A stretch of 53,670 bases of DNA. It comes from Prevotella sp. GTDB lineage: Bacteria > Bacteroidota > Bacteroidia > Bacteroidales > Bacteroidaceae. Position numbers and translations under genes: made by a program. The stretch is taken from positions 1-53,670 of the forward strand of contig JAEETC010000009.1 of NCBI GenBank assembly GCA_016286585.1, given 5' to 3'. The notes under the pieces are model-generated. The model saw nothing but the letters and a program-made list of their open reading frames with translations. It had not been told where the DNA came from and did not search any database. Positions 33,998 to 42,106 of this stretch are shown here, piece by piece; positions within the stretch are counted from its first letter, which is position 1; each line of letters opens with the position of its first letter.

Positions 33998-35747
33998 TCG
34001 CAACTCATATCTCATCTCGAAGGCTCTGAAAAGCTTTGTTCTGGCCTCCATCCTGACAGCTGCTGCCGGACAGCTGGCCAGTACCTTCGATGCCATCGTC
34101 CTGGCACAATTCGTAGGCGAGGAATGCGTTTCCGCTCTCAGTCTGGTGATGCCAGTCACCACGTTTATCAGTTGTCTGGGGCTTTTGATGGCCTTTGGAG
34201 CGAATGCCCTGGCAGCCCGCGAGATCGGAAGTCACAACCTCGAAGGGGCTTCAAAGTTCTTTTCCACTGCCATCTGGTCCATCCTCACTATCGGTATTGC
34301 CTTCTCCTTGCTGATGTATGCAGGCATACCTGTCATCATGGATATTATCACCGACGAGGAGGCGCTTCGCGACCTGCCTGCCGAATATCTGAGTGTGTAT
34401 GTGCCGGGGGCCTGGCTCGAGATGCTGTCCTACGCCCTTTGCCTTTTTGTGGCTACCGACGGTCATCCGCGCAAGGTGATGATGGCGGTCTTTGCAGGTG
34501 TACTGGTCAATGCCGTCGTCGATGTGCTGGCAGTCGGATTTCTGGACTGGGGCATGAAGGGCGCTGCAGGGGGCTCGTTGGCTCAGTATGCCGTCAATAT
34601 CCTATTACTGACGCTCTATCTTCGCCAGCCTGCCTGCTCCTATAGCCTGAAGTGGCCGGGGCGAAAGGGCTTTCGCTGTTTTGTGGAGAACCTCAAGGAG
34701 GGAGCGGGCGTATCCATCAGCAATATCCTGATGGCTGTCAGCGTGCTCCTTATCAGTAATATCGTCTACAATGCACTCGGCGAGCCCGGACTCTTCTGCT
34801 GGTCTGTCTGCCTACAGATGCTTTTGGTGTCAGCGGTCTTTATCAATGGCGTGATGGAGTCACTCTTTGCCATTGGCGGTGTGATGCTTGGCGAGCACGA
34901 CCTGAGAGGCTTCGACCTGCTGTCGCGAAGGGCCCTGATCACTGTCAGCCTTCTGGTATTAGTAATCGTTGTCCTGATGTACATCCCCGGAGCTGTTGGC
35001 CTGTTGTTTGGAGTCGAAGACCCACAGGAACTCGCAGCTCTCGACCACGTGTTGCGTATTTACTCCCTGGTCATGCTCCCCTTTGCCTTAACACTGGTGC
35101 TAGTGGCTGTCTATCAGGTGCTCGAAATGATAGTGCCCAGCGTCATCTGTGCGATAGGTCAGTTGGCGACATCTATTTTCGGTATATGGCTTTTTGCCAC
35201 TTACGCCCCGTCGCTTTTATGGTGGGGATTCCCTCTGACCAGCTTCCTTTTCCTTCTGGGGCAATTATTTGTCTCTTTTATTTACAGTCGCCGTCAAGGC
35301 TGTCGTGTCTCTGCCCTCACCCTGATTCCGTATAGTGAGGGGGGGCGTACGTTCGACAGTTCTGTGCGCTACCAGTCTGATGAGGTCTATACCATACTGC
35401 GAAATATTGACGCTTTCCTTCAGGAATCAAAAATGAGTGAACGTGACCAATTCCATCTGAACCTCTGTTGCGAGGAACTCATGACCAACATTGCCCAGCA
35501 CTCTCAAGGGCATGTCGTCGATCATTCATTCGATGTCCACATCTATTCCGACGACAAAGGCACCTGTGTGGCACTGAAGGACGGCGGCAAGCCTTTCAAT
35601 CCGCTTTTCGTCGGTAAGAGGCCAACTCCCGACCTCAGCAGCAAGGAAGGCGGCGAGGGGCTGGGCCTGTGCCTCATCAACAATCTCGTGGAGAACATCT
35701 CCTATAAATATATGTATGGCTTGAATATTGTCTTAATCAAGATATAA
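33987..35747 (+). CDS. MATE family transporter fused to a histidine-kinase-like ATPase domain
   Basis: 586 residues. Residues 1 to about 445 are a 12-helix MATE antiporter (AGQLASTFDAIVLAQFVGEE, MAFGANALAAREIGSHNLE, YALCLFVATDGHPRK, FLDWGMKGAAGGSLAQYAV). From about 455 the chain becomes a soluble RsbW/SpoIIAB-type ATPase (FHLNLCCEELMTNIAQHS for the N box, ALKDGGKPFNP for G1, GGEGLGLCLINNLVENISY for G2). Such anti-sigma-type domains bind ATP and either phosphorylate or sequester a partner. A fusion to a membrane flippase or antiporter suggests transport coupled to signalling, or regulation of a sigma factor from the membrane. It starts 11 nt before the end of the preceding gene, and the glycosyltransferase follows after 4 nt. 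Confidence 0.87.
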   Translation: MKTDRNSYLISKALKSFVLASILTAAAGQLASTFDAIVLAQFVGEECVSALSLVMPVTTFISCLGLLMAFGANALAAREIGSHNLEGASKFFSTAIWSILTIGIAFSLLMYAGIPVIMDIITDEEALRDLPAEYLSVYVPGAWLEMLSYALCLFVATDGHPRKVMMAVFAGVLVNAVVDVLAVGFLDWGMKGAAGGSLAQYAVNILLLTLYLRQPACSYSLKWPGRKGFRCFVENLKEGAGVSISNILMAVSVLLISNIVYNALGEPGLFCWSVCLQMLLVSAVFINGVMESLFAIGGVMLGEHDLRGFDLLSRRALITVSLLVLVIVVLMYIPGAVGLLFGVEDPQELAALDHVLRIYSLVMLPFALTLVLVAVYQVLEMIVPSVICAIGQLATSIFGIWLFATYAPSLLWWGFPLTSFLFLLGQLFVSFIYSRRQGCRVSALTLIPYSEGGRTFDSSVRYQSDEVYTILRNIDAFLQESKMSERDQFHLNLCCEELMTNIAQHSQGHVVDHSFDVHIYSDDKGTCVALKDGGKPFNPLFVGKRPTPDLSSKEGGEGLGLCLINNLVENISYKYMYGLNIVLIKI

Positions 35748-35751
35748 TCCT

Positions 35752-36693
35752 ATGATCAGATTAGCAACCGTTTCACCGTGTTATAATGAAGAGGACGTGC
35801 TTCGCCACAGCGTGGAGCAGCTGACAGCCCTCTTCGAACGAATGATAGCCGAAGGGCTTGTCAGTAAAGACTCCATGATGGTATTCGTCAACGACGGCAG
35901 CCGTGACCGTACATGGGAGATAATCCGCGAGCTCCACTTAGAGAACAAGTTTGTGAGGGGCATCAACATGTCGCGCAATGTGGGGCATCAGAATGCCATC
36001 ATGGCAGGCATGATGACAGCCCGTGAGTGGGCCGATGCCGTGATAACCCTCGATGCCGACCTGCAGGACGATATCGAGTGTATCCCTCAGATGGTGAGGG
36101 ACTTTGAGGCCGGAAACGATATCGTCTACGGTGTCAAGGTGTCGCGCAAGGCCGACTCCTTCATGAAGAGGATGACCGCCCAGGGGTTCTACAAGTTCCA
36201 GTCGTCGATGGGCGTCGAGAGTGTCTACAACCATGCCGACTTCCGTCTGATGAGCCGGCGGGCCCTCGATATGCTGTCCACCTACAAAGAGCATAATCTC
36301 TACCTCCGCGGACTGATTCCGCTGATCGGGCTTCGCCACACCACTGTCGACGACCGGATTGGCGAGCGTTTTGCCGGCAAGTCGAAATACACCTTCAGCA
36401 AGATGATGCATCTGGCCATGAACGGCATCACGGCCTTCTCCGTACGACCGCTGTTTGCCATCTACAACATAGGCATGCTCTTTCTTATCATCGGCTTCCT
36501 GATAGGCATCTACGTCATTTGGTCGCTCATCGTAGGCCATGTCGTTCAAGGTTGGGCTTCTCTGATGCTCTCCGTCTGGATCGTCGGTGGCTTCATCCTG
36601 ATATCGCTAGGCATAGTGGGCACATACATTGCCCAGATCTATACCGAGGTGAAGCGACGCCCGCTATACCACATACAAGAGATACTCTCCTGA
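35752..36693 (+). CDS. Family 2 glycosyltransferase with two C-terminal membrane helices (GtrB/DPM1-like)
   Basis: 313 residues. GT-A fold signatures: VSPCYNEEDVLRHSVEQL, FVNDGSRDRTWEII, MSRNVGHQNAIMAGMM, LDADLQDD (DxD metal site), and FRLMSRRALDML. Two hydrophobic segments follow (about 231-255 and 267-293). These proteins move a sugar from a nucleotide to undecaprenyl phosphate or a similar lipid, giving a donor for envelope glycans. The gene lies 4 nt after the MATE fusion and 16 nt before cbiA. The run 32468-40457 may therefore be one transcript linking envelope glycan functions with B12 synthesis. No promoter is evident between them. Confidence 0.9.
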   Translation: MIRLATVSPCYNEEDVLRHSVEQLTALFERMIAEGLVSKDSMMVFVNDGSRDRTWEIIRELHLENKFVRGINMSRNVGHQNAIMAGMMTAREWADAVITLDADLQDDIECIPQMVRDFEAGNDIVYGVKVSRKADSFMKRMTAQGFYKFQSSMGVESVYNHADFRLMSRRALDMLSTYKEHNLYLRGLIPLIGLRHTTVDDRIGERFAGKSKYTFSKMMHLAMNGITAFSVRPLFAIYNIGMLFLIIGFLIGIYVIWSLIVGHVVQGWASLMLSVWIVGGFILISLGIVGTYIAQIYTEVKRRPLYHIQEILS

Positions 36694-36709
36694 CAATCCC
36701 TGCAGTCAG

Positions 36710-37969
36710 ATGAAGACAGCTTTTCTCATAGCAGCGCCAACCAGTGGCTCGGGCAAGACTACCGTTGCCCGGGGACTGATGGCTTTGGCGGCGGCAAAGG
36801 GTATGAAGGTGCAGCCCTTCAAATGCGGGCCCGACTATATCGACACGAAATTCCACGAGGCGGTCTGCGGGCGCCCCAGCATCAACCTCGACACGTTCAT
36901 GGCCTCGAAGGAGCACGTAAGGGAGTTGTTTGCCTATTATGGCACAGAGGCCGACATCTGCATCGTGGAGGGGATGATGGGACTCTTCGACGGCTACGAC
37001 CGCGACCTGGGCTCTTCGGCTGAGATAGCTGCCATACTTGGGGTTCCCGTAGTGCTGGTGGTGGATGCGAAGTCGGCGGCCTACTCGATGGCTCCGCTGT
37101 TGCAGGGCTTCGTCAACTTCCGCAAGGATGTGCATATCGCTGGCGTGATATTTAACAAGGTGGGATCGGAGAGGCACTACAAGATGCTCCAACAGGTGTG
37201 CGAAGACCTACACATTGAGTGCTTCGGATATCTGCCCAAGCAGGCTTCTCTGGAACAAGGCTCACGCTATCTGGGGCTTGATTTCTCTGAAAAGACAGAG
37301 AACAGGGAGCTGACAGACGTGATAGAGCAACATGTCTGCTGGGAAGGGCTGACTAAACTCAATGTTCCCACGCTGGGAACATCGCGTTCCCATACTGGGA
37401 ACATCACGTTCCCACGCTGGGAACAAACAGTCGTCATAGCCCGGAATGCCGAGGCATTCTCCTTTGTCTATCAGGAAACCCTCGACTGTTTCGATGTAGT
37501 AAGAAGTTTCGACCCTGAGACTGAGGTGCCAGAGCTGGCGGATGCCGATGTGCTCTATCTGCCAGGAGGCTATCCAGAGAAGCATCTGGAGGCTCTGGTG
37601 AGCAACGAGGCGTGCAGAAAAGCCATCAGGGAGTATGCAGAGAGAGGCGGACGAGTGGTAGCCGAATGTGGTGGGATGATGTACCTCTGCGAGCGCATCG
37701 TCACAGATGATGGCGATTATCCCATGTGTGGCGTGCTTCCCTACTCTATCACAGCCCGCAAGGCAGATCGTAAGCTCTCATTAGGTTATCGGCGTTTCGA
37801 GCTTGACGGCAGGGAATATCGTGGGCATGAGTTCCATTATACACAGTTCAAGGATAGGACGCCTCAGTCTGTCACCCAAGTCTATAACGCCAAGGGCGAG
37901 CCTGTCGACACACCTGTGTTCAGGTTCAAGAACGTCTTAGCCAGTTATACACACTTGTACAACATATAA
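36710..37969 (+). CDS. cbiA: Cobyrinate a,c-diamide synthase
   Basis: 419 residues. The N-terminal ATPase part shows the P-loop-like APTSGSGKTTVARGLMALA, FKCGPDYIDTKFH, and VEGMMGLFDGYD. The C-terminal glutaminase part shows LYLPGGYPEKHLEAL, VVAECGGMMYLCE (catalytic Cys) and GHEFHYTQF. It amidates the a and c side chains of (cobalt-)cobyrinate using glutamine and ATP. Between the two halves, near residues 219-239, is an insert encoded by three 22-bp palindromic units (37364-37424). The insert keeps the frame and lies in a likely surface linker. It starts 16 nt after the glycosyltransferase and ends 15 nt before the cbiP start chosen here. Confidence 0.96.
   Translation: MKTAFLIAAPTSGSGKTTVARGLMALAAAKGMKVQPFKCGPDYIDTKFHEAVCGRPSINLDTFMASKEHVRELFAYYGTEADICIVEGMMGLFDGYDRDLGSSAEIAAILGVPVVLVVDAKSAAYSMAPLLQGFVNFRKDVHIAGVIFNKVGSERHYKMLQQVCEDLHIECFGYLPKQASLEQGSRYLGLDFSEKTENRELTDVIEQHVCWEGLTKLNVPTLGTSRSHTGNITFPRWEQTVVIARNAEAFSFVYQETLDCFDVVRSFDPETEVPELADADVLYLPGGYPEKHLEALVSNEACRKAIREYAERGGRVVAECGGMMYLCERIVTDDGDYPMCGVLPYSITARKADRKLSLGYRRFELDGREYRGHEFHYTQFKDRTPQSVTQVYNAKGEPVDTPVFRFKNVLASYTHLYNI
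37364..37424. repeat. Three 22-bp palindromic units inside cbiA
   Basis: GTTCCCACGCTGGGAAC at 37364-37380, GTTCCCATACTGGGAAC at 37386-37402, and GTTCCCACGCTGGGAAC at 37408-37424. Starts are exactly 22 bp apart. Three units equal 66 bp, or 22 codons, so the array does not shift the frame. Confidence 0.97.
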
Positions 37970-37998
37970 ATTGTTAATTGTAAATTGTCAGATTGTAA
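37970..37998. repeat. ATTGTxA heptamers between cbiA and cbiP
   Basis: ATTGTTA, ATTGTAA, ATTGTCA, then G, then ATTGTAA. The array fills the spacer, starts right after the cbiA stop and supplies the likely TTG start of cbiP. Confidence 0.8.
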
Positions 37999-39484
37999 AT
38001 TACTTCATCCCATCATGTTCGCAGGAACGGGCAGCGACGTTGGCAAAAGCATCGTGGCTGCAGCCTTCTGCCGTATATTCAGGCAGGACGGCTACCATCC
38101 CGCCCCCTTTAAGGCCCAAAACATGGCCCTCAACTCCTACGCCACACCCGATGGTTTGGAGATAGGTCGCGCCCAGGCTGTCCAGGCCGAGGCCGCAGGC
38201 ATCCCCTGCCATACGGACATGAACCCCCTGCTGTTGAAACCCCAAAGCGACCATACTTCACAAGTCGTTCTCAATGGCCGTCCTCTCGGCAATAAAGATG
38301 CCTACGACTACTGGCGACCCCTCCCGAAGGGGAGGAGGGCCTGCCGGAGTTTGGAGCCCGTAGGCCCTCCTCCCCTTCGGGGAGGTCGGGAGGGGTTCGA
38401 CTTCCGTGCCGAAGTCTGCTCCGCCTTCGACCGTCTGGCTGCTCGCTATAACCCCATCGTGATGGAGGGAGCAGGCAGCATCGCAGAGATCAATCTGAAA
38501 GACCGCGACTTGGTGAATATGTCGATGGCTCAACACGCTAAGGCTGATGTCATACTGGTGGGCGACATCGACCGCGGGGGTGTGTTTGCCTCCGTCTATG
38601 GCAGCATCGCCCTGCAATCCCCAGAAGACCGCAAACTCATCAAGGGCATCATCATCAATAAGTTCCGTGGGGACATGCGGCTCTTCGACGAAGGCCGACG
38701 GATGCTGGAAGACATCTGTGGCGTACCAGTCCTGGGGGTGATACCTTATTATAAAGATATCTATATCGATGAGGAGGATAGTGTGGCATTGGAACAGAAA
38801 CGCCGTCAACTGGCTGAGGGCAAGGTGAATGTGGCTGTAGTGCTGTTGCGACATATCAGCAACTATACTGATTTTGATACGTTGGAGCGTGACCCTCGCG
38901 TCAATCTCTTCTATACCAATAACACCTCTGACATCCAACAAGCTGATATCATCATTCTGCCAGGAACAAAAGCCACGCTCGACGATCTGATGGAACTGCG
39001 TCGTAATGGTTGTGCGCAAGCCATCCTGCGTGCTCATCGCAAAGGAAAGATGGTGGTAGGCATCTGTGGCGGTTATCAGATGATGGGTCAGACTGTTGAA
39101 GATCCTGATGGTATCGAAGGCAGTATCATGAGTTTGCCTGGTCTCGGTCTGCTGCCGATTCATACCACGATGACACCTGAGAAGACTACCCGTCAGGTGA
39201 CGTTTATGTTCGAAGGCCAAGCGTGTCAAGGCTATGAGATTCATCAGGGCATCAGCGATACTGCCGAGGCTATCCTGCAGACTGACCACTGCATCGGCAC
39301 TTATATTCACGGTTTTCTCGATAATACCCCTGTGATTGAGCATTTGCTCAAGGATAAGGCCGTTTCTATCCATTCTGAACAAAGTCTTGCTGACTTTAAG
39401 GACGAACAGTATAATAAGTTGGCTGACCACGTAAGAAAACATGTGGATATCGATAAGATTTACAAGATTCTGACCAATGACTAA
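37985..39484 (+). CDS. cbiP: Cobyric acid synthase
   Basis: 499 residues from a TTG at 37985 (reads MSDCKLLHPIMFAGTGSDVG). An ATG at 38015 would cut off LLHPI, which family members conserve before the P-loop-like GTGSDVGKS, so I prefer the upstream start even though it is a TTG inside a heptamer array. CobQ blocks: FKAQNMALNSYATPDG, MEGAGSIAEINL, LPGTKATLDDL, GICGGYQMMGQ (glutaminase Cys) and GYEIHQGI. It amidates side chains b, d, e and g of adenosylcobyrinate diamide. A palindromic insert at 38315-38399 adds about 27 residues (PLPKGRRACRSLEPVG region) before FRAEVCSAFDRL. The 3' end overlaps cbiB by 8 nt. Confidence 0.94.
   Translation: MSDCKLLHPIMFAGTGSDVGKSIVAAAFCRIFRQDGYHPAPFKAQNMALNSYATPDGLEIGRAQAVQAEAAGIPCHTDMNPLLLKPQSDHTSQVVLNGRPLGNKDAYDYWRPLPKGRRACRSLEPVGPPPLRGGREGFDFRAEVCSAFDRLAARYNPIVMEGAGSIAEINLKDRDLVNMSMAQHAKADVILVGDIDRGGVFASVYGSIALQSPEDRKLIKGIIINKFRGDMRLFDEGRRMLEDICGVPVLGVIPYYKDIYIDEEDSVALEQKRRQLAEGKVNVAVVLLRHISNYTDFDTLERDPRVNLFYTNNTSDIQQADIIILPGTKATLDDLMELRRNGCAQAILRAHRKGKMVVGICGGYQMMGQTVEDPDGIEGSIMSLPGLGLLPIHTTMTPEKTTRQVTFMFEGQACQGYEIHQGISDTAEAILQTDHCIGTYIHGFLDNTPVIEHLLKDKAVSIHSEQSLADFKDEQYNKLADHVRKHVDIDKIYKILTND
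38315..38399. repeat. Imperfect palindromic insert inside cbiP
   Basis: Left arm 38315-38342 (CCCCTCCCGAAGGGGAGG) and right arm about 38363-38399 (CCTCCCCTTCGGGGAGG, then GAGGGGTTCG) form an inverted repeat with small internal stems. It shares words with the linker insert of cobJ-cobH. Confidence 0.85.
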
Positions 39485-40457
39485 TCCCTTTTCCCTACTC
39501 ATCGGCTGGCTGCTCGACCTCATCTTTGGCGACCCTCAGAAGTTGCCACATCCTGTCGTATGGTTTGGCAAGATGATTGCCACTTGTGAGCATCAGTACA
39601 ACAAAGGGACGCATCGCAAACTGAAGGGTGCGTTAATTGCCATCGGGTTGATTCTATTCGTCTTCGCTCTCGTCTGGATGCTAAGAAAAATACTAGGAAT
39701 CTTCGCCCTTTTCATCTTCGACGGCACTCGTGAGCAGGTCTATCAGATACCCTTGCTACTCTATATCTTCGATGCCCTCGCTATCTTCTTCTGTCTGGCA
39801 GGAACGACACTCATCCGCGAGGTGCGAGAAGTCTTTCTGGCTCTCGACCGTTCATTAGATGAAGGCCGTAGACAGGTGGCCCGTATCGTGGGGCGCGACA
39901 CGTCTGAGCTCTCAGCCCAAGAAGTACGTACTGCAGCCCTCGAGACCTTAGCAGAGAACCTGAGCGACGGTGTGATTGCTCCCCTCTTCTGGCTTGCCAT
40001 CCTTGGCACACCCGGTATGCTGGCCTATAAGATGGTGAACACCCTCGATTCGATGATCGGCTACAAGACAGAACGCTACAAGGACTTCGGCTGTTGGGCT
40101 GCCCACATCGACGACATCGCCAACTATATCCCAGCCCGTCTGACGGCATTCCTGATGGTCCTGACTACAGGACGATTGGGGCTTTTGCGCTTTGTCTGGA
40201 AAAACGGCCGCAACCACGCCTCGCCCAACAGCGGCTATCCTGAAGCCGCCCTTGCTGCCATCCTCGATTGTCGCTTTGGCGGTCCCCACTACTACTTCGG
40301 CCAACTCTTCGACAAACCCTACATCGGCACAAACGACCGCCTCCTCACCACCGAAGACATGAAAACAGCCGTCCGCATCAACCGAACGGCAGAGGTCTTG
40401 ATGGTGCTACTGACTGTTTCCGTTAGCCTTTTTGCCCTTCTTTCCATACCCTCATAA
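39477..40457 (+). CDS. cbiB: Adenosylcobinamide-phosphate synthase
   Basis: 326 residues, an integral membrane protein. Typical CbiB pattern: LIGWLLDLIFGDPQKLPHPV, VWFGKMIATCEHQYN, TLAENLSDGVIAPLFWLAI, MVNTLDSMIGYKTERYKDFG, NYIPARLTAFLMVL, and the conserved SPNSGYPEAALAAIL followed by GGPHYYFGQ. It attaches the aminopropanol phosphate arm to cobyric acid. Its start overlaps cbiP by 8 nt, so they are co-translated. The L-threonine-phosphate decarboxylase (CobD) that supplies the aminopropanol phosphate is not in the window. Confidence 0.96.
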   Translation: MTNPFSLLIGWLLDLIFGDPQKLPHPVVWFGKMIATCEHQYNKGTHRKLKGALIAIGLILFVFALVWMLRKILGIFALFIFDGTREQVYQIPLLLYIFDALAIFFCLAGTTLIREVREVFLALDRSLDEGRRQVARIVGRDTSELSAQEVRTAALETLAENLSDGVIAPLFWLAILGTPGMLAYKMVNTLDSMIGYKTERYKDFGCWAAHIDDIANYIPARLTAFLMVLTTGRLGLLRFVWKNGRNHASPNSGYPEAALAAILDCRFGGPHYYFGQLFDKPYIGTNDRLLTTEDMKTAVRINRTAEVLMVLLTVSVSLFALLSIPS

Positions 40458-40578
40458 GCAATTTTCCATAGTCCGCAGCGTGCGCATTTTTGTAATTAGT
40501 TGATTTGCAGCCGTTTCAAACTTTCTTCCGTTTACGTCTTTTCCATAGGTATCTGATACATCTTTCGAAATAATGTCG

Positions 40579-40586
40579 TAACTTTG
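40579..40586 (+). promoter_or_regulatory. -7 box for the TPR regulator gene
   Basis: TAACTTTG, 30 nt before the ATG at 40617. No TTG at the right spacing. It also shows that the longer open frame starting at 40584 would begin inside the promoter. Confidence 0.5.
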
Positions 40587-40616
40587 CAACCGAGAAATAA
40601 CGAAAATTCGATTGCG

Positions 40617-42053
40617 ATGTTTACAAGAGCATTACACATATTGATGATAGGCATTCTGATGATTGCATGCAGTCAGCAGCAGACGTCAGATTCACAGACA
40701 GCAGCAAGTTGTTTAGAGGATGCAGAGGCTGCTTTAGCCAACGACAGCATCCGTCAGGGTGAGACATTGCTGCGAAAGGCCATACAGTTGTCGGAAGCGT
40801 CAGAGGATTGGCACACCTATTATATCGCGTGCCAGCGATTGGCGGAAGCCTTGTCGCAGGGCAACCCCGAAGAGGCCTTGCGGCTGATGAAGCAAGCCCT
40901 GAACATCTATGAGCAGCATCCCGACAATGAGCGCAACAACGTCCTTCTGCTCGACTATGCAGGTACTTACGCCGCACAAGTGGCATACGACAAAGAGGGG
41001 TCATTCGACGAGGCGCTCGACTTCATCCATCGCGCCTACGACATCGCAAAGAAGAATCAGATGACAGACCTGATGTGCCAGACGATGACCAGCCTCGCCA
41101 ATATCGCCTGGGCAAAGGAGGATTACCGTCAGGCGCTCGACTATGCCCACCAGGCAGAGTCGGTGGCAACAGACAACCTGCGACAGGGGACACTTCAGGT
41201 GCTGGCCCGCAGTTACCTCAGCCTCAACATGCTCGACTCGGCAGAAACCGTCTATCGGCAGATACAGCCAGGCGATGACGTCCATCTGGCCTATATCGTG
41301 CAGAGCAACCTCGCCAAGATCGCGCTCCGACGGATGGGAGCCACAAAGGTGGAGGATGACATCGACGAGGCTTTCGGGCAAGTGGAGGACTTCTATTATC
41401 AAGCGCTTGAGCAGAAGGACCAATACTATCAGGAGACGCTGCGCCAGGAGATGGAGAACCAACAACTCGAATACCGTTCACAGATATATGCCCGTACACT
41501 CCTGATCGTTATCATTGCTGCGGCGATGATTCTCTTGGTGGTTGTGTTGGCACTCCGCTATCGCATCCGGATGCTTCGTCAGCAGCGAGCCTTCGAACAG
41601 TCGAAGCTGGAGAACAAGCTACTCGTGCAGGAACAGGAGAAACGTCAGCTACAGCAGGAGGCGGAACATCAGAAGACTCTGTTGCATCAGGCCAACGAAG
41701 TGGTGGCCTTCCTGCAGAACTTCATCCTCGAACGGACGGAGGTGATGAAGAAGCTCAACCAGAGCGGCGATTCGCTCATCTATCTCAGTCCGCACGAATG
41801 GAGCGAGATCGAGCGCACGCTCAACGCCATCGATAACAACCGCTTCGCCAACATCCGGGAGCAATACCCCGCTATGCAGGAAGACGACATCCGACTCTGT
41901 ATCCTCACCCGCCTTGGCCTCAGCAACCGTACCATCGGCAACATCTACTGTATCACCATCTCAGCCGTCCAGCATCGCAAGCTCAAGCTGAAGAAGGACG
42001 TGTTCGGAGAGACCAATCCAGACATCACGTTGGAGCAGATACTGAAGAATTAA
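40617..42053 (+). CDS. TPR-containing lipoprotein/membrane regulator with C-terminal HTH-like region
   Basis: 478 residues from the ATG at 40617. The start MFTRALHILMIGILMIACSQ contains a possible lipobox (LMIAC). Residues about 25-270 are tetratricopeptide-like helices (DAEAALANDSIRQGETLLRK, EDYRQALDYAHQAESVATD). One membrane helix follows (LLIVIIAAAMILLVVVLAL), then a coiled coil rich in Gln and Glu, then a C-terminal domain of about 90 residues (EDDIRLCILTRLGLSNRTIG, ISAVQHRKLKLKKDVFG) that looks like a LuxR/SmpA-type helix-turn-helix. This layout is common in Bacteroidetes and may pass an envelope signal to DNA or RNA polymerase. Target genes are unknown. Confidence 0.75.
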   Translation: MFTRALHILMIGILMIACSQQQTSDSQTAASCLEDAEAALANDSIRQGETLLRKAIQLSEASEDWHTYYIACQRLAEALSQGNPEEALRLMKQALNIYEQHPDNERNNVLLLDYAGTYAAQVAYDKEGSFDEALDFIHRAYDIAKKNQMTDLMCQTMTSLANIAWAKEDYRQALDYAHQAESVATDNLRQGTLQVLARSYLSLNMLDSAETVYRQIQPGDDVHLAYIVQSNLAKIALRRMGATKVEDDIDEAFGQVEDFYYQALEQKDQYYQETLRQEMENQQLEYRSQIYARTLLIVIIAAAMILLVVVLALRYRIRMLRQQRAFEQSKLENKLLVQEQEKRQLQQEAEHQKTLLHQANEVVAFLQNFILERTEVMKKLNQSGDSLIYLSPHEWSEIERTLNAIDNNRFANIREQYPAMQEDDIRLCILTRLGLSNRTIGNIYCITISAVQHRKLKLKKDVFGETNPDITLEQILKN

Positions 42054-42106
42054 AAGCATCTTATGAATAAAAACAGAAAATATCAAACCATATTATACAA
42101 CTAATT

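Noticed and set aside
38258..39523. 421-codon open frame opposite cbiP and other long opposite-strand frames (for example 19047-19808)
   Set aside because: They are shadows of real genes, produced by codon bias. They show no family motifs, promoters or ribosome sites.
40584..40616. TPR regulator starting at 40584
   Set aside because: This TTG lies within the -7 box itself. The ATG at 40617 begins a proper lipoprotein signal.
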